From Micavibrio sp. UBA1850 (GTDB lineage Bacteria; Pseudomonadota; Alphaproteobacteria; Micavibrionales; Micavibrionaceae), in assembly GCA_002338525.1 (NCBI GenBank), contig DDIM01000016.1, forward strand, positions 1-64,000: a stretch of DNA of 64,000 nucleotides. Reading direction: 5' to 3'. The position numbers and the translations under genes were made by a program. Below, one piece after another: positions 18,306 through 26,932 of the stretch. How positions within the stretch are numbered: position 1 is the stretch's first letter; each line of letters opens with the position of its first letter. Under the pieces are notes generated by a model. It made no database searches. It had not been told where the DNA came from and saw only the letters and a program-made list of their open reading frames with translations.

Positions 18306-19827
18306 CGATATTTTTGAAAAAGCGACGGCTGTCTTCTGCGATGGCCTCGCGTTTTTCGTCATCCATTTTGTCAAGGTTGGCATACACCATATTGAGGCGA
18401 GGATTGCCACGCAAGGTGTCTTCATGTCGCGACATGAAATCCCAATATAAATAATTAAACGGGCATGCTTTGGGCCCATTTTTTTTTGTAACTGAATATT
18501 TACACCCCTTACAATAATCTGACATTCGATTGATGTAAGAGCCACTGGCGGCGTAGGGTTTGCTTCCTAAAAGGCCACCATCTGCATATAATATCATGCC
18601 TGACACATTGGGCAGCTCGACCCACTCATAGGCGTCGGCATAAACGATCAAGTACCACTCATTTACAAATCGTGGGTCAATGCCTGCGATAAGACAAAAA
18701 TTACCAAGAACCATTAAGCGCTGGATATGATGGGCATAGGCGTTTTCTTTTGTCTCTGTGATACATTGCTTCATGCAATTCATCTGCGTTTTACCATCCC
18801 AAAAGAATGCAGGTAAATCACGATCGGCCTCTAAGAAATTCTCATTGGCATATTGCGGCATTTTCAGCCAATAAATCCCCCGAATATATTCGCGCCAGCC
18901 TATCACTTGGCGAATGAACCCTTCAACGGCATTAAGGGGGAGGTCTTTGTCTTTGTAGGCTTGTTCAACTTTGCGTACAACTTCAAGAGGCAGCAAAAGC
19001 CCACAATTGATATAAAAACTAAGATGTGCGTGATACATCCATGGCTCGCCTTCGACCATGGCGTCTTGATAATCGCCAAATTTTTCAAGGCGTTGTTTAA
19101 TGAATATATCAATCGCCTTGAGGGCATCGGCGCGTGTTACGGCAAAATAAAATGGCTCCAGATCACCAAAATGATCGTCAAATCGTTCTGCAACAAGCTT
19201 TATAACATCTTTAGTGATATCATCTTGTTCAACTGAATAAGGGGCAGGGACATCAAGCCCGTCTTTAGGGGGCTTGCGATTTTGTGAATCGTAATTCCAC
19301 TCACCACCTTCGGGATTGTCATCATCATCAACCAAAATTTTGTATTTTTTACGCATTTCACGATAAAAATACTCCATTCTTAATTGCTTACGATTTTCCG
19401 CCCAGTCTTTAAATTCTTCTGGTGTGCATAAATATCGATCATCTTCACGCATCTCCACGTCGCAATCAAAATCGCTCTGCCATGATCCCATATCGTCGAA
19501 TAAGCGATATTCGCCAGGCGCTGTAAAAACAAGGGCATCATAATTTTTTTCATTAAATGCCCGTTCGACTTCTCCTTTAAATGATCCGCTATTGTCGTCA
19601 TCGTCTAGCTTGACGTAGCGAACGTTGTAACCATCGTCTTCTAAATCTTTTGCAAAATGCCGCATCGCTGAGAAGAGAAACGCAATCTTTTTCTTGTGAT
19701 GCTTAACGTAGGTGGCCTCATCCCAGACCTCACACATCAAAATTGTGTCATTGTCTTTGTCACAATCAGATAGAGACGAAACTTCGCGGTTAAGCTGATC
19801 TCCTAGGATAAGGCGTAATGTGCTCAT
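18295..19827 (-). CDS. FeS-type photolyase/cryptochrome (FeS-BCP, PhrB-like)
   Basis: 510 residues. The N-terminus TLRLILGDQLN and an antenna-binding alpha/beta domain are followed by the FAD-binding helical domain (PNVSGMILYADGGLLGSKPYAASGSYINRMSDYC). Cysteines at MKQC, YCKGC and KACPF correspond to the four that hold a 4Fe-4S cluster in prokaryotic (6-4) photolyases. The predicted role is light-driven repair of UV photoproducts or light sensing. The start is overlapped by the TIGR03643 gene end (ATGA, 19824-19827). It is the third gene of a four-gene operon. Confidence 0.92.
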   Translation of the reverse strand: MSTLRLILGDQLNREVSSLSDCDKDNDTILMCEVWDEATYVKHHKKKIAFLFSAMRHFAKDLEDDGYNVRYVKLDDDDNSGSFKGEVERAFNEKNYDALVFTAPGEYRLFDDMGSWQSDFDCDVEMREDDRYLCTPEEFKDWAENRKQLRMEYFYREMRKKYKILVDDDDNPEGGEWNYDSQNRKPPKDGLDVPAPYSVEQDDITKDVIKLVAERFDDHFGDLEPFYFAVTRADALKAIDIFIKQRLEKFGDYQDAMVEGEPWMYHAHLSFYINCGLLLPLEVVRKVEQAYKDKDLPLNAVEGFIRQVIGWREYIRGIYWLKMPQYANENFLEADRDLPAFFWDGKTQMNCMKQCITETKENAYAHHIQRLMVLGNFCLIAGIDPRFVNEWYLIVYADAYEWVELPNVSGMILYADGGLLGSKPYAASGSYINRMSDYCKGCKYSVTKKNGPKACPFNYLYWDFMSRHEDTLRGNPRLNMVYANLDKMDDEKREAIAEDSRRFFKNIDDA

Positions 19828-20024
19828 AGTTCCTCGTGCTTTGCTTTACGTCCTGAAACTCGCTTGCGCCACATACGAAAACTTGACGGCTTCATCTCTT
19901 TACGCATCAATTCAATAACGTCTTTTTCTGTATAGCCAGTTGTGGCCTCTATGGCATCAAAAGAGGTCTTATCGCACCACGCCATCTCTATAATTTCACT
20001 ATTGGTAATATTATCGTTTCTCAT
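19824..20024 (-). CDS. TIGR03643-family small protein
   Basis: 66 residues from the ATG at 20024, which overlaps the upstream stop as TAATG; an extension to 20051 would intrude on the SDR gene. Motifs: EIIEMAWCDKTSFDAIEATTGYTEKDVIELMRKEMKPSSFRMWRKRV, a short helical protein with a putative helix-turn-helix and basic C-terminus. Members of this family usually neighbour FeS-type photolyases, as here. The biochemical role is unknown; DNA or RNA contact is conceivable from the basic tail. Confidence 0.85.
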   Translation of the reverse strand: MRNDNITNSEIIEMAWCDKTSFDAIEATTGYTEKDVIELMRKEMKPSSFRMWRKRVSGRKAKHEEL

Positions 20025-20764
20025 TAGGGGGCAATCTCCTGTCCATCCCACGCAAAAATTTTGCCGCTGTCCTTATGGGTTAAATTGTTCATCACATCAA
20101 TCAGGCATGTTGATGAATATTCCGGTGTAAAGAGCTTACCCTCGGGTACGTGTGATTGAAATGGTTCTGACAGCTGTGTGTCGACTGTACCGGGGTGTAG
20201 GGCTGCGACGCATACATGTTTGTTTTTACGGGCAATCTCAATGGAGGCTGTTTTGATCAACATATTGAGCGCCGCTTTTGAGGCGCGATAAGCATACCAC
20301 CCACCAAGATAATTATCTGAAATACTACCTACGCGCGCAGATAGCACGCAAAACACTGATTTTGCGTCCTTGTTCATATGCGGTAAGAAATGTTTCATGA
20401 CAAGGGCAGGGCCCGTACTATTGACATGGAACGCCTTTGCAAATGATTGCGGGTCTATTTCTTTTAAGCTTTTTTCTGGTGAAATGTCATCATTATGCAG
20501 CAGGCCTGTTGCGACAAATACAATATCAAGCGGTGCGCTGAGTGATGCTTGTGATGCCGCGGCCTCAACTGAGTCTTCTTGGCTATAATCTAATGGTAAC
20601 CATTTTACTTTTTCAGAAGAAAAAGATGTTTGTGACCTTGATAGGGCGTATATTGTTTTGACACTGTCATGGCGTGCAAGTTGTTCAACAATCTGATTGC
20701 CGATCCCCCCTGAGGCGCCGATTACGGCAACGTTCATATCTTTTTTAAACGAACATAATTTCAT
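20024..20764 (-). CDS. SDR-family oxidoreductase (CsgA/C-factor-like)
   Basis: 246 residues with the classical short-chain dehydrogenase pattern: VIGASGGIGNQ nucleotide loop, LSARVGSISDN catalytic Ser region, WYAYRASKAALNM with Tyr/Lys, and HPGTVDTQL. A shorter start at 20737 would place the Rossmann strand right at the N-terminus, as in most homologues. First gene of the photolyase operon; SDRs of this type recur in such clusters, with unknown substrate. Confidence 0.88.
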   Translation of the reverse strand: MKLCSFKKDMNVAVIGASGGIGNQIVEQLARHDSVKTIYALSRSQTSFSSEKVKWLPLDYSQEDSVEAAASQASLSAPLDIVFVATGLLHNDDISPEKSLKEIDPQSFAKAFHVNSTGPALVMKHFLPHMNKDAKSVFCVLSARVGSISDNYLGGWYAYRASKAALNMLIKTASIEIARKNKHVCVAALHPGTVDTQLSEPFQSHVPEGKLFTPEYSSTCLIDVMNNLTHKDSGKIFAWDGQEIAP

Positions 20765-20794
20765 ATCATCTTACACTGTATACAAGCCACACAC

Positions 20795-20830
20795 AAAAAA
20801 ACACCTCTCCTATTTTCATAGAAGAGGTGT
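20795..20830 (-). terminator. Rho-independent terminator after the Pmp3-like gene
   Basis: On the minus strand ACACCTCT and AGAGGTGT pair around a 14-base loop and are followed directly by TTTTTT. This ends the 21298-20845 transcript before the photolyase operon. Confidence 0.8.
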
Positions 20831-20844
20831 CTTTCATTTTTATC

Positions 20845-21036
20845 TTAACGGGATGCGATGATATACACCGCATGGATAACCCCAGGAAGGAAACCGAAAA
20901 TTGTAAGAATGATATTAATAAAGAAATGTTTACTAATACCAACCTCTACCAATACACCTAGAGGTGGAAGGAATAGAGACAAAATAATTTTCAGTAAATC
21001 TCCCAACAAGCTATCTGGATTTTTGGCTATGGCCAT
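20845..21036 (-). CDS. YqaE/Pmp3-family small membrane protein
   Basis: 63 residues with two TM helices (ILSLFLPPLGVLVEVGI and FINIILTIFGFLPGVIHAVYII), an excellent match to Pmp3/YqaE, which protects membrane potential under salt and other stress. AAGGAG precedes the ATG. It lies 22 bases after the small lipoprotein gene, so both probably use the EcfG-like promoter at 21337-21361. Confidence 0.92.
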   Translation of the reverse strand: MAIAKNPDSLLGDLLKIILSLFLPPLGVLVEVGISKHFFINIILTIFGFLPGVIHAVYIIASR

Positions 21037-21058
21037 GATTAATCTCCTTTAGCTGTGA

Positions 21059-21298
21059 TTAGTTAGTTGTTCTGTCGTCAATTTCGTCAGCAGCGTCATC
21101 AACTGCGTCCTCTACATCGTCAGCAGCATCATCAACTGCATCTTCTACAGAATTGTCGTTACCGTCTGTAAAGTCTTCAAATTCATCACCCATTTCTTCA
21201 ACAGCTTCTTCTGTTTCAGTTTGTTGGTCACACGCTACGAGTGCGAATGGTGACACAACGAGCAAACCTGCTGCGATAAGTGCTTTTAATTTAGTCAT
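21059..21298 (-). CDS. Small acidic lipoprotein
   Basis: 79 residues from ATG 21298 (GGAG 8 bases upstream). The lipoprotein signal peptide MTKLKALIAAGLLVVSPFALVAC has Cys at the lipobox (LVAC). The mature part is extremely acidic with an 11-residue tandem repeat (DAVDDAADDVE type), predicted as amphipathic helix. No function recognised. Co-transcribed with the Pmp3-like gene, which suggests an envelope-stress role. The longer frame from 21373 lacks a ribosome site. Confidence 0.85.
   Translation of the reverse strand: MTKLKALIAAGLLVVSPFALVACDQQTETEEAVEEMGDEFEDFTDGNDNSVEDAVDDAADDVEDAVDDAADEIDDRTTN
21085..21150. repeat. Two tandem 33-base units in the lipoprotein gene
   Basis: Units 21085-21117 and 21118-21150 differ at only a few positions and each encodes 11 residues of the acidic Ala/Asp repeat. 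The period is compatible with a surface-exposed helix that can expand or contract. Confidence 0.75.
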
Positions 21299-21336
21299 TT
21301 GTTTTTCTCCTGTTTTTTTATTTGTTATATCTCTTA

Positions 21337-21361
21337 AACATATCAAGTGATATTTAGTTCC
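21337..21361 (-). promoter_or_regulatory. EcfG-type promoter (GGAAC-N16-TGTT)
   Basis: On the minus strand GGAAC (21361-21357), 16 bases, then TGTT (21340-21337), about 38 bases before the lipoprotein ATG. This resembles the alphaproteobacterial general-stress consensus GGAAC-N16/17-CGTT with one -10 mismatch. Confidence 0.65.
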
Positions 21362-21376
21362 CAATAATTTCAAAAA

Positions 21377-22621
21377 TTATTTTAAATTATCCTTTAACAG
21401 TTTTATTTGGCTTTTAATTGTCTTTTTTTGTTCCGCCTCATCAGAAAGTGTTAATAAGATTGACAAATTGTCCACCGTCTTTTGCAAAACAAAAGGGGTG
21501 TTAGAGGCGCTATCTCGGATTTTGTCAAAAGCACTGATGAGAATTTCTTCTTCTGACTTACTTTTAATATGAATGAAAGTTTCCTCATTCGGGCATGATT
21601 TCCACTCGACACGGAAATCTTGTCTCAGCAGAATTGAAAGCGCGCCCGATAAATGATCAACGACATTGGCGGCCGTAAAGCTATCGTTAATGCCAGGAGA
21701 CAGGGCTCGTATGGCGATTTCAACCATATGGCGCACAGAATATTCCAAATCTTGTGTGGCTGTGCGCACGTTGTCAATGATGAACGCATTTTTGAGCGCT
21801 TCTCTTGTATCGTCTTCAAGCATATTCTCTGGGCTGATTTTCAAACATTCTTGCCCTTTGAAGATATAATCTCCTGCCTCATGTAAGACATTTATATAAA
21901 GCGACTTATCTTTGGCTATTTTTACGATTTTATCGTAATCGACGTTTTGAATATAGCCGCAATCTTCAAAATAAAGGCTTGCTGTATTATCTTCAAAATG
22001 CGCCTCCCAGTCTTTCTTTTTAGGGCAAGACTTCTTATTCACTTTTGGCGCGTTTTCTGCCAGACGTCTTATGGCAGATTCCAGTTCTCGTTTTACATCT
22101 AATACGACATTATCTGCAATACATGACTTTGCCACATGGTTGATGAACGCCAACAATACAAAAAGATCGATGAAACAGAACATAAAAACAAGATTGATTG
22201 TTATCTGGTATTTATATTCGGCTTCGTTTGACGTGTGTAGAATAAGAGTAAGTGTAAAGCAGGCAAAGACCACGCCGAAGAAAACACCAATAAGGGCCTT
22301 TGTCCTCTTATCAGCCATAAACACTTTTATCAGACGCGGGCCAAGTTGAGAGGCGGCAAGTGATAACGCAACCATCGTCACAGAAATGGCCAGTGTCGCA
22401 AGCGTAATGGTAGATCCTAGTAATGACAGTGATATATCTTTTGCGTCCTCTACACCAATGTCAAAAAACAAAGAGGGAAGATTGAAGTTTTCAGATAGAT
22501 ATTTTGTCTCTAAAAAATAAGACGTCAGTGTTATCGCAAAAAATACAAGGCTAAACAACGCCGGTGTGAACCATAGGTTGCTTCTAACGCCTTGTAAATA
22601 ATTGTAAAATCTTGATATCAT
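21377..22621 (-). CDS. DUF2254 membrane protein
   Basis: 414 residues from ATG 22621. The start overlaps the upstream TGA as ATGA and has GGAGA 4 bases ahead; in-frame ATGs at 22633 and 22645 are less likely. Four TM helices lie near residues 15-40, 60-85, 100-125 and 135-160. A soluble C-terminal region includes IRALSPGINDSFTAANVVDHL, the hallmark of DUF2254. Function unknown; sometimes proposed to be channel-like. Coupled to the YdjM-type gene. Confidence 0.85.
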   Translation of the reverse strand: MISRFYNYLQGVRSNLWFTPALFSLVFFAITLTSYFLETKYLSENFNLPSLFFDIGVEDAKDISLSLLGSTITLATLAISVTMVALSLAASQLGPRLIKVFMADKRTKALIGVFFGVVFACFTLTLILHTSNEAEYKYQITINLVFMFCFIDLFVLLAFINHVAKSCIADNVVLDVKRELESAIRRLAENAPKVNKKSCPKKKDWEAHFEDNTASLYFEDCGYIQNVDYDKIVKIAKDKSLYINVLHEAGDYIFKGQECLKISPENMLEDDTREALKNAFIIDNVRTATQDLEYSVRHMVEIAIRALSPGINDSFTAANVVDHLSGALSILLRQDFRVEWKSCPNEETFIHIKSKSEEEILISAFDKIRDSASNTPFVLQKTVDNLSILLTLSDEAEQKKTIKSQIKLLKDNLK

Positions 22622-23565
22622 AAGTCTCTCCATATTCTTTGCCATGTTTTGCCGGCATCAAAATCACGCGAACTATTCGCCTTTGATCTATCATCTAAGT
22701 AGAATTGGAAGATGTAGCTATTGGGCTCATTCCCCATACGTAGATCACTAACAACCACGCGGTTGTTTTGTGTGCTCACGCCATAAAATCCTTTTGTAAA
22801 CCACGCTAAGCGGCGTAATGTTTCGCTATCTTCTCTTGGTGGCAAGGCTGATATTTCACGTGGATACGATGTAAACGCAACATCCTTAGTGTCATCAAAT
22901 AAGGAATAATAACCAACATCATAGGTATCTTCTTTCATAACGACGATACGCCACAAAATTGTGTTGAGAGGAGTTGTTTGTACAAGAACACGATGATTTT
23001 CAACGCTCAGCTGCTGATTGGCAATGGAATACACATACTGTTGAACGGCTACGCCCCAAACTATGTACAGCGTACTAATAATAAGTGCGACGTTGGCGGC
23101 CTTTTGTGAGCCATATTTCCAAAACCACGCAAGTCCTAAAAAGAGGGGGAAGCTGTAAAGCGGATCAATAATGAACATAGATCCCAGCCCTATTGGGTAT
23201 GAGGGGATTGGCCAAAATAGCTGCGTTCCATAAATGGTGAGTGCGTCAAGAAGAGGGTGCGTAAATAACCCTAAGAAGATAATGCAATGGAGGCATCGAT
23301 CTTTAAAATCAACGTTCAGTTTTTTTATTTTAGAAAGAAGATGCGCCACTATCGGTGTAGCTATAAATGCAAATAAGAAAGCGTGCGTAAAACCACGATG
23401 ATAGGTAAAGCTTGTGACAGGATCGCTATTTACAAAAAAGAAAACGTCAAAGTCAGGTATCGCGCCTGCAAATGCCCCAATGAGAGCCGATTTTTTGCCG
23501 TATTTTTTACCACCAACGGCAGCGCCTAACGCACCACCGAGTGCCATTTGCGTAATAGAATCCAT
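22618..23565 (-). CDS. YdjM-type membrane metal-dependent hydrolase (DUF457-like)
   Basis: 315 residues. The N-terminus MDSITQMALGGALGAAVGGKKYG, then AGAIPDFDVFF and YHRGFTHAFLFA give the conserved Asp and His residues of the YdjM/YbcI metal-dependent hydrolase family. LGLFTHPLLDALTIYGTQLFWP adds the second His/Asp motif. Several TM helices follow and a C-terminal domain of about 120 residues is probably periplasmic. Substrate unknown. Confidence 0.85.
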   Translation of the reverse strand: MDSITQMALGGALGAAVGGKKYGKKSALIGAFAGAIPDFDVFFFVNSDPVTSFTYHRGFTHAFLFAFIATPIVAHLLSKIKKLNVDFKDRCLHCIIFLGLFTHPLLDALTIYGTQLFWPIPSYPIGLGSMFIIDPLYSFPLFLGLAWFWKYGSQKAANVALIISTLYIVWGVAVQQYVYSIANQQLSVENHRVLVQTTPLNTILWRIVVMKEDTYDVGYYSLFDDTKDVAFTSYPREISALPPREDSETLRRLAWFTKGFYGVSTQNNRVVVSDLRMGNEPNSYIFQFYLDDRSKANSSRDFDAGKTWQRIWRDL

Positions 23566-23587
23566 GAAAAGTTTAACCTAACTATGT

Positions 23588-24313
23588 TTAATGAGCTTTA
23601 ATGAGTTTGAAATAAGCATAACCTGAATGTCTTTTAAAACATCCTTCAATAGCAGGTATGTCAAAATAGTCAAAAGATGCACTTTGTCCACTTTGCGTAC
23701 CATCTTGCCATAACCACGTCATACGTTTGTCTGATGATCCGGAGCCTCCAACTGTTGAAACCCCAAGGTCTGCCGTGTCTGGAAGTATGCCAGTCAATGC
23801 TTTTTGTATATATCGGCAGGCGTCAGCCGTTAAACTATTTTGAAATAAAAATTCATCTCCCAAATCTGATCCTACGCTTTCTCCGTTAACCCTTAGTTCT
23901 AGATTATAATAATAAAACCAACCAAATAAATTAGTGTTACTCATATTGGTAAGCACTAAAGGAAGAGGCTTTTTAACCATGCCTCCGCCTTGAGGGTTGA
24001 ATAGTCCAGTTGTTACCCCCGTGGTTGTTGTGCCATTTGGTGCGTAGACTGTGCCAGAAGGGTTATAAGGGGAGTCTGCAAATTTGACCTGATCAATACC
24101 GTTTAATAAATATTGCCCAAGAACATTTTCCTTTATTGAACTTGCATGTTGCAACATCTCGGCTACAGCTAACGAGAGCTTTTCTTCTGAGATATTCTCA
24201 TTGCCTCCACGGTTAGTGCCTGTTACAGCAAATGTAAGCGCGGCAAATAGTGCCACAATGATCAATAAAATGATCAGGGCGTTACCTCTTTGGGAAATGT
24301 CGTTACGTGCCAT
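23588..24313 (-). CDS. Pilin-like protein with single N-terminal helix
   Basis: 241 residues. A short polar leader (MARNDISQRG) precedes a hydrophobic helix NALIILLIIVALFAALTFAVT, like a type IV prepilin or pseudopilin N-terminus. The usual Glu at +5 after the Gly is replaced. The exported part is Gly/Thr/Ser-rich with two cysteines (DACRYIQ and EGCFKRH) that could form a disulfide. No pilus machinery is nearby. Could be a minor pseudopilin or an orphan surface protein. Confidence 0.6.
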   Translation of the reverse strand: MARNDISQRGNALIILLIIVALFAALTFAVTGTNRGGNENISEEKLSLAVAEMLQHASSIKENVLGQYLLNGIDQVKFADSPYNPSGTVYAPNGTTTTGVTTGLFNPQGGGMVKKPLPLVLTNMSNTNLFGWFYYYNLELRVNGESVGSDLGDEFLFQNSLTADACRYIQKALTGILPDTADLGVSTVGGSGSSDKRMTWLWQDGTQSGQSASFDYFDIPAIEGCFKRHSGYAYFKLIKAH

Positions 24314-24505
24314 TTGGTGTCCTCATGTTGCAATATAAATAATGTAGACTAATCCCATTATATTACAAAACGATACTTTTAATCATAACTAATTACTTGA
24401 ATTGATTCATTGTTTGTTGACATGCTGCATCAAGTTAGTTTTAATTCTATTCACTTCTTACAGCGTGGGCTGTTCAAACTAAACTATAAAATAAAGGTCT
24501 AATCC

Positions 24506-25003
24506 ATGAAAAAACTACTACTTACAATGGCTATTGTTATGATGCCTCTTTCAATTGCTTCTGCACAAGATAAAGTACAAGGCTCAGGGCCAAACCCATA
24601 TACAGATTGTGGTATTGGTGCTGCAATTTTCCAAGACCTATACTGGGCAGCTGCAACTTCAAACGTAATTTGGGATTTGGGAACAACTGCGATTACATCA
24701 GCTGTTGCATCACCAGAAACGTGTAACGCAAAAAAGATGGAAACAGCATCTTTAATTCTTGAAACTTTGCCAGAACTTGAAAAAGATGTTGCAACAGGTG
24801 AAGGTGCATACATCGTTGCTCTTGCAGACACAATGGATTGTTCATCAAAAGCAGAAACTGTAGCCGCTGACATGCGTGCTTACTATGGTTCAGTCGTTTC
24901 AAACGCATCATACGGTTCTAAAACAGAAGCAGAACGCGCTATGGATATGTACAGTGCTGCACGTGATGCGGCTAATGCATCAGGTTGTGGAGTTGACCTA
25001 TAA
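24506..25003 (+). CDS. DUF3015-family periplasmic protein
   Basis: 165 residues with a signal peptide ending SASA before QDKVQ. The mature part starts NPYTDCGIGAAIF, then SNVIWDLGTTAITSAVASPETC, the DUF3015 signature with paired cysteines. The remainder is helical. Function unknown. It lies 41 bases before a DUF4105 gene; the two families often occur side by side, so a joint envelope role is plausible. Confidence 0.85.
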   Translation: MKKLLLTMAIVMMPLSIASAQDKVQGSGPNPYTDCGIGAAIFQDLYWAAATSNVIWDLGTTAITSAVASPETCNAKKMETASLILETLPELEKDVATGEGAYIVALADTMDCSSKAETVAADMRAYYGSVVSNASYGSKTEAERAMDMYSAARDAANASGCGVDL

Positions 25004-25044
25004 TTTCCACTATCTGCTACATAATCAAACATTTAAGGCAATGC

Positions 25045-26919
25045 ATGATCGCGTTGCCTTTTTTGTGCTGCTTAATAACCATCAGCCATGCAAATGCACG
25101 TGTAAACAACGCGCCGTTGCTGAACGGAGAGTTAAAAGCGCAGTGGTATAATCTTAACCACTATGATGAAAAAGGAATAAGCGGCATCAAGAACGCTGAT
25201 TTCTTTGTAAGTCCAAACGGACAGCAGGATCCTGATGAAGAGTATAGCTCATTCTTAAATCTTTTAAGTGAATTTAAGAATCAGCCATCAGACACAGGAA
25301 AAGAGACACTCTGTCGATTTCCAGCTAGAATGACGTTACTTACAAAGCATTTGAAGTGGTTTAAAGGTGGTGACCGCCCGCAATGCGAAGAATATCATGA
25401 AACTGTAAAACCTCAGCACGTTCAATCAGTCTCCCTTATTTTTGCAAGCGGATACTTCGATAATCCAAGTTCTTACTACGGGCACACACTTTTACGTTTT
25501 AATTATAATGAGAGTAAAATTAGTCAAAAAACATTAGATTCAAGTCTAAATTATGGGGCTGATATCACGAATAACGAAGGCACCTTTACTTATGTTTTTA
25601 AGGGACTGACGGGGGGCTATGGCGCGTCCTACCAGAGGAATAATGATTTCGTACACAGTCATCGCTACACAAACGGACAGCTTCGTGATTTGTGGGAATA
25701 TGATCTAAACCTGACTCCAGATCAGGTGCGTTTTGTTTTAGAGCATAGTTGGGAGCTCATGAACGCAAAGTTTGACTATTTCTTCCTAAGTGATAATTGC
25801 GCCCATCGTATCATCAATGTAGTGGAGCGCGCGACAGGAAAAGATTTAACTAAAAGTCACGCTTTCTGGCTGCTCCCTATTCAGGTATTGCAAGAATCTT
25901 ATCTAGCCGAAAACAACGGCTCACCATTAATTACGGACGAAGTCTATGTGCCTTCACTCAAGAGTACATTTACAAAGCGCTACCAAGGCTTATCACGTGA
26001 AGATAAGCAGCGCTTTATCACGTTTTTTAAAAAACCATTAAATGACCAGATTGAGTTTGTGGAAACCTTATCATCAGATATTTTGTTGCTCATTCTAGAC
26101 CAGCTAGACATTGAGGTGGCAAAGCTATCTATAAAAGAAAATACCAATAGTGATGATCGCAAAAACATCGAAGATCAGCGCCGTGCTGTGTTGTTTGCGT
26201 TGCTAAACCGTCCCGCGATGGGCGGCCGACAAAAGCTAGACTGGGACAAGTCACAAACGCTTTCAACGTCTCGCCGTGCATCGGTCATCAGATTTGGTTA
26301 CACACAAAGAGAAGGCGAAGATGCCGCTACCCTTAAATATCAAATAGCTAACAATGATTTGTTAGATAAGCCAATGGCAGGGCAGGAAAAATCACGCTTT
26401 ATTATGGGTGCGATTGAAGCGGAAATAACAGAAAATGAGGTAAATCTTCGTGACCTTACAATTGTAGATATAGCAAACCTCAACACGAATGCGTTGCCAA
26501 TGACGATGACCAAGGAATATTCTTGGGGCATACGCTTAGGCTATAACCATCGCAATCGTATATGTGATAGCTGTGGCTCAGTGGGGGTAACCGGAACTGT
26601 TGGAAAAGCCGAAAGGCTCTCCGAAAATATTTTAGTATATAGTTTGGCAGGCGCGCGGTTAAATCATAAAAAAGTCGAAGTATACGACTATGTGACTCTT
26701 GTTTCGGAAAGCGCCGCCTTGTTTGACCTCAATGACTATGGACGCCTGAACTTGGGGGTCAACTTCGATTTTGATCCGAAAGGCTCTGATTTAGAAACGG
26801 TTGCAAAAATCGATTATGCGATAGATATATCAAAAAATAATGATTTGCGTTTAGGCGTTGAGAGCAATCTAAGCGGTGAAAGTATGATTAATCTAAGGCT
26901 TGGGCACTTCTTCAATTAA
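25045..26919 (+). CDS. DUF4105 / Lnb N-terminal-like envelope protein
   Basis: 624 residues with a short signal peptide (MIALPFLCCLITISHANA); AAGG is 7 bases upstream. The central domain contains YYGHTLLRFNY, GGYGASYQ and FFLSDNCAHRI, the conserved His and Cys region of the DUF4105 family, related to the periplasmic domain of lipoprotein N-acyltransferase Lnb. The C-terminal third (after about residue 400) looks like outer-membrane or surface beta strands (WGIRLGYNHR, LNLGVNFDFD, INLRLGHFFN, ending in Phe-Asn). An acyl-transfer role is inference from the family. Confidence 0.8.
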   Translation: MIALPFLCCLITISHANARVNNAPLLNGELKAQWYNLNHYDEKGISGIKNADFFVSPNGQQDPDEEYSSFLNLLSEFKNQPSDTGKETLCRFPARMTLLTKHLKWFKGGDRPQCEEYHETVKPQHVQSVSLIFASGYFDNPSSYYGHTLLRFNYNESKISQKTLDSSLNYGADITNNEGTFTYVFKGLTGGYGASYQRNNDFVHSHRYTNGQLRDLWEYDLNLTPDQVRFVLEHSWELMNAKFDYFFLSDNCAHRIINVVERATGKDLTKSHAFWLLPIQVLQESYLAENNGSPLITDEVYVPSLKSTFTKRYQGLSREDKQRFITFFKKPLNDQIEFVETLSSDILLLILDQLDIEVAKLSIKENTNSDDRKNIEDQRRAVLFALLNRPAMGGRQKLDWDKSQTLSTSRRASVIRFGYTQREGEDAATLKYQIANNDLLDKPMAGQEKSRFIMGAIEAEITENEVNLRDLTIVDIANLNTNALPMTMTKEYSWGIRLGYNHRNRICDSCGSVGVTGTVGKAERLSENILVYSLAGARLNHKKVEVYDYVTLVSESAALFDLNDYGRLNLGVNFDFDPKGSDLETVAKIDYAIDISKNNDLRLGVESNLSGESMINLRLGHFFN

Positions 26920-26932
26920 CCTCCAAATATAA

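Noticed and set aside
18306..18545. Longer frame extending the DUF2256 protein to 125 residues
   Set aside because: The extra 80 residues lie inside the photolyase gene on the same strand in another frame; the DUF2256 family starts at the internal ATG 18305.
24499..24873. Minus-strand frame of 124 codons opposite the DUF3015 gene
   Set aside because: It is antisense to a gene with signal peptide and family motifs, has no ribosome site, and low-complexity content.
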